From the NCBI GenBank assembly GCA_017537045.1, contig JAFYLN010000075.1, forward strand, positions 1 through 6,092: DNA of 6,092 nt, in the 5' to 3' direction. This document shows positions 1 to 4,109 of this stretch, in pieces; position 1 is the stretch's first letter, and every line of letters starts with the position of its first letter. The notes under the pieces are model-generated. The model had not been told where the DNA came from, did no database searches, and worked only from the letters and a program-made list of their open reading frames with translations. Both the position numbers and the translations under genes were made by a program. The DNA is from Oscillospiraceae bacterium. Lineage in GTDB: Bacteria > Bacillota_A > Clostridia > Oscillospirales > Oscillospiraceae.

Positions 1-578
1 ACAGCGACCTCAGCCAGCTTGCGGGCTGCAGTCAGGGTCACATTGCCTTCCTTGTCCACGTTGTCTTCATAGCTCAGGTTGATGGCGCAGTCGCCCATGG
101 CCAGCTTCTCTTCGCCGCGAACCATGATAAAGCAGGAAGAAACCAGATTGACACCCTTCTTGGTCTTGACCAGCTGCAGAGCGGGACGGACGGTGTCAGC
201 GGTGGAGTAGGTAGCGCCGCCCAGCAGGGAATCAGCGTAGCCCATTTTGACCAGCATGGTGCCGAAGTAGTTGCCCTTAGAAAGGTTCTTGCGGCAGTCC
301 TCGGGGCTCATCTTGCCCTTGCGCAGCTCCACCATCTTCTCGACCATGGCATCCATGCCTTCGTAGGTCAGGGGATCCAGAATTTCGACGCCTTCGATGT
401 CGAAGCCGCCCTTGGCAGCGTTCGCCTTGACCTCGGTGACGTTGCCCACAAGGATGGGCTTCAGGAAGCCATCTTTCTTCAGACGGGCGGTAGCTTCCAG
501 AATACGGGCATCATGGCCCTCGGTGAAGACGATGGAGCGGGGGTTGGCCTTCAAAGTTTCGATCATTGCATTGAACAT
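1..578 (-). CDS. pta: Phosphate acetyltransferase (phosphotransacetylase), N-terminal 192 codons, cut by window edge
   Basis: The enzyme interconverts acetyl-CoA plus phosphate with acetyl phosphate plus CoA in the cytosol. With acetate kinase it forms the fermentative acetate/ATP pathway. The frame is open from the ATG at 578-576 to the window edge and gives 192 of roughly 330 residues usual for the short Pta form. It starts MFNAMIETLKANPRSIVFTE, the typical N-terminal strand, then has RILEATARLKKDG (25-37) and PILVGN (41-46). The family signature is near residues 114-138, with YADSLLGGATYS followed by TADTVRPALQLVKT. MGDCAIN is at 161-167 and LTAARKLAEVA at 182-192. The C-terminal part with the catalytic Ser/Arg/Asp cluster known from archaeal Pta lies outside the window. 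The ATG is chosen because GGAGG lies 11 nt upstream (590-594) and no better start is in frame. Acetate kinase may follow beyond the left edge, but that is inference. Confidence 0.93.
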   Translation of the reverse strand, partial: MFNAMIETLKANPRSIVFTEGHDARILEATARLKKDGFLKPILVGNVTEVKANAAKGGFDIEGVEILDPLTYEGMDAMVEKMVELRKGKMSPEDCRKNLSKGNYFGTMLVKMGYADSLLGGATYSTADTVRPALQLVKTKKGVNLVSSCFIMVRGEEKLAMGDCAINLSYEDNVDKEGNVTLTAARKLAEVA

Positions 579-600
579 ATGATATCAATCCTCCATAAAC

Positions 601-636
601 CGGGCAGTGCCCGTAATATTACACCGTAATTATACA
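601..636 (-). promoter_or_regulatory. pta leader: tandem 13-bp repeat over the -10/start plus a 13-nt palindrome
   Basis: Two adjacent 13-bp units on the plus strand, CCGTAATATTACA (611-623) and CCGTAATTATACA (624-636), match at 11 of 13 positions. They cover the -10 box and predicted transcription start of pta. The first contains the perfect palindrome GTAATATTAC (613-622). Directly downstream in the leader is CGGGCAGTGCCCG (601-613), a dyad with 5-6 bp arms just before the ribosome binding site. The arrangement resembles an operator. No regulator is recognised, and AT-rich promoter DNA can produce such patterns by chance. Confidence 0.35.
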
Positions 637-657
637 CCAATCGACTGTCAGGCGCAA
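629..657 (-). promoter_or_regulatory. Sigma-A-type promoter of pta
   Basis: On the minus strand a perfect -10 TATAAT (629-634) lies 17 nt from a weak -35 TTGCGC (652-657). The predicted start of transcription is near 622, giving a leader of about 44 nt before the pta ATG. A weak -35 with a perfect -10 would fit an activator-assisted or UP-element promoter, but nothing here proves that. Confidence 0.6.
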
Positions 658-692
658 CCTCTTTTGGAAGATAATTAAGAAAATATCAGTTT

Positions 693-812
693 GTGGGGAT
701 GCCCCACGGGCAATACGTGCACGGTGCGCAGCAAATCGTTGCTTCCCTAACTTGAATTATTGTGCGATTGCCAGTGGCAACCGCACAATAATTCATGGGT
801 CACCGCCCCTAC
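693..812. repeat. Palindromic intergenic repeat element, copy 1 (MITE-like, degenerate left end)
   Basis: The right end CCGCCCCTAC (803-812) is identical to the right end of the fuller element at 3783-3950. Positions 765-812 match 3903-3950 at 44 of 48 bases without gaps. The proposed left end is GTGGGG-ATG-CCCCAC (693-707), a small hairpin standing where the fuller copy has GTAGGGGCGGCC, so the terminal inverted repeat here is imperfect. The core is a long hairpin at 754-794: arms GAATTATTGTGCGATTGCC (754-772) and GGCAACCGCACAATAATTC (776-794), 18 of 19 pairs, with a 3-nt loop AGT. It has no coding capacity of its own, consistent with a non-autonomous element. The left boundary is uncertain. 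Confidence 0.6.
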
Positions 813-935
813 GTTATCCACGCTACATAGCGGGATAAACATCAATATAAATGATATGAAAATATCTCCGATATTTTTGAAGAAATCGTGAAAAACTATA
901 CAAATCTCATGTTTTGCTTCAAAAATAATTTTCAT
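747..935 (-). CDS. Possible small membrane-type ORF (62 aa) running into the repeat element; doubtful
   Basis: Not recognised. An ATG at 935-933 has a strong AAAGGAG 5 nt upstream (941-947). The product would begin MKIIFEAKHEICIVFHDFF and carry one hydrophobic stretch, IFISFILMFIPLC, at residues 25-37. It then continues into the flanking module and element hairpin, where the reading (VDNVGAVTHELL onward) comes from repeat DNA, and it stops at 747. The first 30 codons are AT-rich, unlike the GC-rich neighbouring genes. It may be a small membrane peptide whose original end was replaced by the element, or noncoding DNA with a chance ribosome binding site. An upstream in-frame ATG at 1001 lacks a ribosome binding site. 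I see no convincing promoter. Confidence 0.22.
   Translation of the reverse strand: MKIIFEAKHEICIVFHDFFKNIGDIFISFILMFIPLCSVDNVGAVTHELLCGCHWQSHNNSS
813..850 (-). repeat. Element-flanking module, copy 1 (TTGATGTTTATC core)
   Basis: Read on the minus strand, the core ATTGATGTTTATC (834-846) is followed by a 21-nt stretch (813-833) and then by the GTAGGGGCGG end of the repeat element. The copy at 3746-3782 has the same core. Its 21-nt stretch matches this one at 15 of 21 positions, with identical spacing to GTAGGGGCGG. Here the module borders the right end of the element; in the other copy it borders the left end. CGCTA-CA-TAGCG (821-832) forms a small dyad inside it. Confidence 0.6.
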
Positions 936-1001
936 TTTATCTCCTTTGCAGGAGTAATATCCGGTTGCACCGTCTCCTTTTGTATGGTCATTTAACCACA
1001 T

Positions 1002-1147
1002 ATAACAATCAATTAACTTTCAACTGTCCTAGTTTATTCATTTTCCGGCAAAACTTTTAAATTATTTGTAAATAAATTCCGTTCTTATCGAATTTTAAAA
1101 GAAAACCTTTTTAATTCATGTCCAAAACTCCAATTTTTGATGATTCC
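1002..1147. other. AT-rich spacer with no recognised feature
   Basis: This stretch is strongly AT-rich and has no supported ORF on either strand. The only structure seen is an imperfect AT-only dyad, CTTTTAAATT (1054-1063) with AATTTTAAAAG (1091-1101), which needs a one-base bulge and is too weak to call. It lies just upstream of the promoter for the NfeD/SPFH operon. Confidence 0.5.
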
Positions 1148-1152
1148 GTCAA

Positions 1153-1181
1153 TTGACCGGAAGCGGTTTTTCTGCTATGAT
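1153..1181 (+). promoter_or_regulatory. Sigma-A-type promoter of the NfeD/SPFH/DUF6440 operon, extended -10
   Basis: The -35 TTGACC (1153-1158) and -10 TATGAT (1176-1181) are separated by 17 nt. Each matches consensus at 5 of 6 positions, and a TGC before the -10 forms an extended -10. Transcription should start near 1188, leaving a leader of about 54 nt. A perfect 10-bp palindrome, GTCAATTGAC (1148-1157), overlaps the -35 and could be an operator. Confidence 0.75.
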
Positions 1182-1241
1182 AATTTCACAAACCAAACCT
1201 ATCGAATTCGGTGAACCGGTTTTGTAAAGGAGGTAACTGAT

Positions 1242-1691
1242 ATGGAATTATTGACAATTCTCTGGCTGGCGCTGATGATCGTGTGTCTTGTGACGGAAGC
1301 CGCTACGGTGACCATGGTCTCGCTGTGGTTTGCAGCAGGCGCACTGGCCGCCATGGTGGCAAGTCTGCTCAGCGCACCCATCTGGCTGCAGGTACTGCTG
1401 TTCCTTGTGGTTTCTGCCGTGCTGCTGGCCTGCCTGAGACCCATGGTCAAAAAGCACTTCACCCCCAAGCTTTCAAAAACCAATGTGGATGCCGTTGTGG
1501 GTTGCCGTGGTTATGTCACCGCGGATATCGACAACATCAGCGCCACCGGCACCGTCAAGCTGGGCGCTATGGAATGGACCGCCCGCTCCACCACCGGTGC
1601 AGCGCTTCCCAGGGGTACACTGGTACAGGTGGATAAAATTGAAGGTGTCAAAGCTTTCGTTACCGCAGTTGAAGTTCCCGCACAAGTTTAA
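1242..1691 (+). CDS. NfeD family membrane protein (short form: membrane segments plus OB-fold)
   Basis: NfeD-like proteins are encoded next to SPFH/stomatin-type proteins and are thought to help organise membrane microdomains. Bacillus YuaF and E. coli YbbJ are examples. This 149-residue protein has hydrophobic segments at about 4-20, 23-43 and 46-66, then a basic turn (RPMVKKH), then a soluble domain at about 80-146 with the NfeD OB-fold pattern: VGCRGYVTADI, GTVKLGAMEWTARS, LPRGTLVQVDKIEGVKAFV. The N-terminal ClpP-like protease domain of long NfeD proteins is absent, as expected for the short class. The start is supported by AAAGGAGGT (1226-1234), 7 nt before the ATG. It is the first gene of the operon, and the SPFH gene follows after 18 nt, the classic pairing for this family. 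Confidence 0.88.
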   Translation: MELLTILWLALMIVCLVTEAATVTMVSLWFAAGALAAMVASLLSAPIWLQVLLFLVVSAVLLACLRPMVKKHFTPKLSKTNVDAVVGCRGYVTADIDNISATGTVKLGAMEWTARSTTGAALPRGTLVQVDKIEGVKAFVTAVEVPAQV

Positions 1692-1709
1692 TTTTTAGGA
1701 GGTATTATT

Positions 1710-2630
1710 ATGGGTTGGATCATTGGTGTCATTCTTTTCGTCATTCTTTTTGCCATCGTGATTGCAAATATCGCGGTGGTGCAGCAGTCCCGTGCATACG
1801 TCATCGAGCGGCTGGGCGCATTCCAGACCGTCTGGGGCGTGGGTCTGCACTTCAAGGTTCCCTTTATTGACCGCATTGCCCGCCGCGTTTCCCTGAAGGA
1901 GCAGGTTCTGGACTATCCCCCTCAGCCGGTCATCACCAAGGACAACGTCACCATGCAGATCGATACCGTCGTCTACTTCCAGATCACGGATCCCAAGCTG
2001 TATGCCTACGGTGTGGAGCAGCCCATGGCCGCCATGGAGACCCTGACCGCAACGACCCTGCGTAACATCATCGGCGATCTGGAGCTGGATCAGACCTTGA
2101 CCTCCCGCGACGTGGTCAACACCAAGATGCGCGCCATTCTGGACGAGGCCACCGACCCCTGGGGCATCAAGGTCAACCGCGTGGAGCTGAAGAACATTCT
2201 GCCCCCCGCCGACATCCAGTCTTCCATGGAAAAGCAGATGAAGGCGGAACGCGACCGCCGCCAGGCCATCCTGCAGGCCGAGGGACAGAAGAAGTCCGCT
2301 ATTCTGATCGCAGAAGGTGAGAAGGAATCCGCAATTCTGCGGGCATCCGCCGAAAAGGAAGCGGCCATCCTGCGGGCAGAAGCCGAGCAGCAGGCCGCCA
2401 TCCTGAGAGCCGATGGCGAAGCCCAAGCGATCCTCGCTGTGCAGAAAGCAATGGCCGATTCTCTGGAACTGCTGAATGAAAAGGCACCCAACGATGCTGT
2501 TCTCAAGCTCAAGGCCATCGAAGCCATGCAGAAGGTCGCCGACGGCAAGGCTACCAAGATCATCATTCCCTCCGAGATGCAGGGTCTGGTAGGTCTGGCC
2601 AACGGTATCACCGAAGGCGTGAAGGAATAA
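1710..2630 (+). CDS. SPFH (slipin/stomatin/prohibitin-type) membrane scaffold protein
   Basis: SPFH proteins oligomerise on the cytoplasmic membrane and scaffold or seal microdomains; the E. coli counterpart is QmcA, paired with NfeD-like YbbJ. This 306-residue protein has an N-terminal membrane anchor (about 3-24, MGWIIGVILFVILFAIVIAN) and then an SPFH domain from about 25 to 180. Typical stretches are RLGAFQTVWGVGLHFKVPFID, the DNVTMQIDTVVYFQITDP strand, LRNIIGDLELDQTLTSRD and WGIKVNRVELKNILPP. Next come ERDRRQAILQAEG and five 11-residue coiled-coil repeats (186-240), then a C-terminal segment with KIIIPSEMQGLVGLANGI. It has no cysteine, so no palmitoylation-type anchoring. AGGAGG (1697-1702) sits 7 nt before the ATG. 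Its length matches the QmcA/slipin class rather than the longer flotillins. The specific client is unknown. Confidence 0.92.
   Translation: MGWIIGVILFVILFAIVIANIAVVQQSRAYVIERLGAFQTVWGVGLHFKVPFIDRIARRVSLKEQVLDYPPQPVITKDNVTMQIDTVVYFQITDPKLYAYGVEQPMAAMETLTATTLRNIIGDLELDQTLTSRDVVNTKMRAILDEATDPWGIKVNRVELKNILPPADIQSSMEKQMKAERDRRQAILQAEGQKKSAILIAEGEKESAILRASAEKEAAILRAEAEQQAAILRADGEAQAILAVQKAMADSLELLNEKAPNDAVLKLKAIEAMQKVADGKATKIIIPSEMQGLVGLANGITEGVKE
2265..2429 (+). repeat. Five tandem 33-bp coding repeats (11-residue coiled-coil units) in the SPFH gene
   Basis: Residues 186-240 divide without gaps into AILQAEGQKKS, AILIAEGEKES, AILRASAEKEA, AILRAEAEQQA and AILRADGEAQA. The AIL core and the Ala at position 5 recur every 11 residues. 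An 11-residue period favours a nearly straight helical coiled coil rather than a left-handed heptad one. The DNA units differ mostly at silent sites, so this is not a recent slippage duplication. Copy number could still vary between strains. Confidence 0.85.
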
Positions 2631-2633
2631 GCC

Positions 2634-2828
2634 ATGGCAAGGACGGATGATCGGTTTGTTAAGATTTACTCTCAGGGTGCCATGAATATTTCAGAAATCT
2701 GGATAGACAGGAAAACAGGTGTGAACTACCTGTTTCACGCCAGCGGCTATGCGGGCGGTCTGACCCCGCTTCTGAACCGGGACGGTACCCCTGTCGTCAC
2801 CCCGATTCCCAGCAATTACGATGAATAA
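2634..2828 (+). CDS. Small DUF6440-type protein, function unknown
   Basis: This is a 64-residue soluble protein with no membrane segment or signal peptide. Its pattern, RFVKIYSQGAMNISEIWID then TGVNYLFHASGYAGGLTPLL then RDGTPVV, is what I recall for DUF6440, a family of short Firmicutes proteins with no assigned biochemical role. The assignment is from memory of the conserved TGVNYL...G.AGG.TPLL motif. The ATG comes 3 nt after the stop of the SPFH gene. Its ribosome binding site AAGGA (2622-2626) lies inside the end of that gene, so translation is probably coupled. It is the last gene before a strong terminator, and cotranscription suggests a role connected with the SPFH/NfeD membrane complex. 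That link is inference from position only. Confidence 0.75.
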   Translation: MARTDDRFVKIYSQGAMNISEIWIDRKTGVNYLFHASGYAGGLTPLLNRDGTPVVTPIPSNYDE

Positions 2829-2832
2829 GCAC

Positions 2833-2865
2833 AAAGCCGCGCCTGAAATTTCAGGCGCGGCTTTT
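2833..2865 (+). terminator. Strong intrinsic terminator of the NfeD/SPFH/DUF6440 operon
   Basis: AAGCCGCGCCTGAAA (2834-2848) and its exact reverse complement (2849-2863) form an uninterrupted palindrome that folds into a GC-rich hairpin with a small AAATTT-type loop, followed by TTTT (2862-2865). It starts 5 nt after the DUF6440 stop codon. The T tract is short. The symmetric A run on the other side means it could also act weakly on minus-strand transcription from the MgtC gene. Confidence 0.85.
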
Positions 2866-2873
2866 GGTCTGTC

Positions 2874-2897
2874 AAAAAATGTATAGCCCTTCGGGCT
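2874..2897 (-). terminator. Likely terminator of the mgtC-type gene
   Basis: On the minus strand AGCCC-GAA-GGGCT (2885-2897) is followed after 5 nt by six T residues (2879-2874), about 30 nt beyond the stop codon. The stem is only 5 bp and the T run is offset, so it is weaker than the neighbouring palindrome at 2833-2865, which may provide the final stop. Confidence 0.45.
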
Positions 2898-2928
2898 TCC
2901 TCCCAATGACAGGATCGATGGCGGCTGT

Positions 2929-3603
2929 TTAAATCTCTTCCAGGTACATAACGCCCTCGAGCTTGCCGATCTCTTTCAAAATCACCTTATGCTCTTTTCG
3001 GCGTTTGGCCTTTACGGTTGCAATAAATGCAGAGTAGCCCTCGCTGAGCACGGAGTCGGTTTCCATGCGGATATCAAAAATCTCCAGTTCCATGCTGCGG
3101 ATGGCACGGATCAGCTCACCCAGCGGATATCCCTCGGCCAGCTCAAAATACATATCGAACACGCGGCCTTTCATGTGCATCCGGTCATCCCAGCGCTGCA
3201 GCAGGGTGAGAATGGTGAAAATAGAAATGCCGCCCACGGCAGCAGCCTCATAGAAGCCGATTCCCAGTGCAAGTCCGGCTGCGGCACACGCCCAAAGGCC
3301 TGCTGCAGTGGTCAGACCCTTGATCTGGTTGTGCTGGGTCACCACGATGGTGCCCGCACCGAGGAAGCCGATACCGCTGATGACCTGCGCACTCATGCGG
3401 GTGGGATCGCCTGTGCCGGTGGTTTGGAAAATATATTGGTTGGTCATCATGATCAGGCAGGAGCCCACACACACCAGCATATAAGTGCGAAGACCTGCGG
3501 GACGGTTTTTAAGCCCTCTTTCCAGACCGAGGATACCACCCATAAAAAGCGCCGTCAGCGGGCGGAGCACCACTGCCAGATATGTAAGTTCACGCATTTC
3601 CAA
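2929..3603 (-). CDS. MgtC/SapB family membrane protein
   Basis: MgtC/SapB family proteins are inner-membrane proteins linked to growth at low Mg2+, and in some pathogens to F-ATPase inhibition and virulence; the role in commensal Firmicutes is not settled. The 224-residue product shows the family core: GGILGLERG (22-30), PAGLRTYMLVCVGS (35-48), DPTRMSAQVISGIGFLGAGTI (66-86) and KGLTTAAGLWACAAAGLALG (95-114). Hydrophobic segments lie at about 8-28, 40-57, 72-89, 96-114 and 117-135. A soluble, ACT-like C-terminal domain follows (about 148-224). The length is usual for the longer family form. Start choice: a TTG at 3603-3601 has GGAAGTGG (3611-3618) 7 nt upstream; an in-frame ATG two codons later (3597-3595) is the alternative, with poorer spacing. 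It is transcribed alone, and the short leader leaves no room for a Mg2+ riboswitch. Confidence 0.9.
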   Translation of the reverse strand: MEMRELTYLAVVLRPLTALFMGGILGLERGLKNRPAGLRTYMLVCVGSCLIMMTNQYIFQTTGTGDPTRMSAQVISGIGFLGAGTIVVTQHNQIKGLTTAAGLWACAAAGLALGIGFYEAAAVGGISIFTILTLLQRWDDRMHMKGRVFDMYFELAEGYPLGELIRAIRSMELEIFDIRMETDSVLSEGYSAFIATVKAKRRKEHKVILKEIGKLEGVMYLEEI

Positions 3604-3645
3604 TTTCTGACCACTTCCATTCTTGAGTCGTAATATGAATGATTT

Positions 3646-3674
3646 ATTTTACCACATTTTTTGTGTACCGTCAA
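3646..3674 (-). promoter_or_regulatory. Sigma-A-type promoter of the mgtC-type gene
   Basis: On the minus strand, -35 TTGACG (3669-3674) and -10 TAAAAT (3646-3651) are separated by exactly 17 nt, each matching consensus at 5 of 6 positions. The leader is about 35 nt. A 6-bp dyad, CCACAT (3652-3657) and ATGTGG (3682-3687), brackets the -35, but this could easily be chance. Confidence 0.7.
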
Positions 3675-3745
3675 TAAAATTATGTGGAAAGTCACACTTT
3701 CGGTTATACATTTTTTATAATATCCATTTCCATGTTCCGAATCGA

Positions 3746-3782
3746 TAAATTGATGTTTATCGTGCAATGTAACGTGGATCAT
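3746..3782 (+). repeat. Element-flanking module, copy 2 (TTGATGTTTATC core)
   Basis: TAAATTGATGTTTATCG (3746-3762) is identical over 17 bp to 5954-5970, and its core recurs on the minus strand at 834-846. Here it lies within CGATAAA-TTGATG-TTTATCG (3743-3762), a 7-bp-arm dyad. The segment 3762-3782 then leads directly into the GTAGGGGCGG left end of the repeat element, as copy 1 leads into its right end. Confidence 0.65.
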
Positions 3783-3950
3783 GTAGGGGCGGCCATTGGC
3801 CGCCCGCTGCGGCACGATGTTTCGAATTCGCCGAAAACCAATGCGAATACGTTAAATTCTACCGCACGGGCGTGTTGCAGAGCGCAGCGAATTAAAACAG
3901 GTCGATTGCCGGTGGCAATCGCACAATAATTCATGGATCGCCGCCCCTAC
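3783..3950. repeat. Palindromic MITE-like element, copy 2 (full, with terminal inverted repeats)
   Basis: The ends GTAGGGGCGGC (3783-3793) and GCCGCCCCTAC (3940-3950) are perfect inverted repeats. Including the flanking AT on each side they reach 13 bp (3781-3793, 3940-3952). The left end also folds on itself: GGGCGGCCA (3787-3795) and TGGCCGCCC (3797-3805) around one base. The right part keeps CGATTGCC-GGT-GGCAATCG (3903-3921) and an outer GAATTA/TAATTC pair (3889-3894, 3927-3932), so the copy 1 hairpin architecture persists with an internal loop in between. It has no transposase and little coding capacity, as for a non-autonomous element. A clear target duplication is not visible beyond AT on both sides. 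It sits between the divergent mgtC-type and typA promoters. Confidence 0.75.
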
Positions 3951-4030
3951 ATTCATTATCGAAACAATACGACAAGCTGAAATTTGAAAACTTTTCCGCA
4001 GTTTTTATATTGTAAAAAGTGCCAAATATG

Positions 4031-4059
4031 TTGCATTCCTTTTGTATATGTGCTATAAT
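4031..4059 (+). promoter_or_regulatory. Sigma-A-type promoter of typA, extended -10
   Basis: A perfect -10 TATAAT (4054-4059) is preceded by TGC, an extended -10, and lies 17 nt from a weak -35 TTGCAT (4031-4036). Transcription would start near 4066, giving a leader of about 44 nt. The remaining spacer between the element end (3950) and this promoter is AT-rich, with nothing else recognised. Confidence 0.7.
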
Positions 4060-4109
4060 TCAAAGTTGAGAGATTTTAAAGTTTTACGATGCACAAAGGA
4101 GACTTTTAT

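Noticed and set aside
397..582. 61-residue plus-strand ORF inside pta
   Set aside because: It lies antisense to a clearly recognised Pta reading frame and has no ribosome binding site or recognisable motif.
754..794. Long hairpin as an intrinsic terminator or a CRISPR-type repeat
   Set aside because: No T tract follows, the stem is AT-rich at its base, and there is no regular array of repeats and spacers; its twin lies within an element with inverted ends.
859..877. AAAATATC-TCC-GATATTTT hairpin as a terminator
   Set aside because: The stem is nearly all A/T and lies inside AT-rich spacer DNA, where such dyads are common by chance; it has no GC core.
1054..1101. AT-rich imperfect dyad upstream of the NfeD operon
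   Set aside because: It requires a bulge and a 27-nt loop and consists only of A/T apart from the end bases, which is not above background.
1695..2426. 243-residue minus-strand ORF opposite the SPFH gene
   Set aside because: It is a shadow of the GC-rich, repeat-containing SPFH frame; its low-complexity Gly/Leu/Asp-rich product matches nothing.
3603..3645. Mg2+-sensing riboswitch or leader before the mgtC-type gene
   Set aside because: The predicted leader is only about 35 nt and contains no structured region, too short for any known Mg2+ riboswitch.
3684..3929. 81-residue plus-strand ORF spanning the mgtC upstream region and the repeat element
   Set aside because: It would start at a GTG with no ribosome binding site, runs antisense to the mgtC promoter region, and two thirds of it is module and element DNA.
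4089..4109. Upstream in-frame ATG for typA (7 extra residues)
   Set aside because: The ribosome binding site AAAGGAG lies inside this extension and is correctly spaced for the ATG at 4110; TypA proteins also start close to this point.
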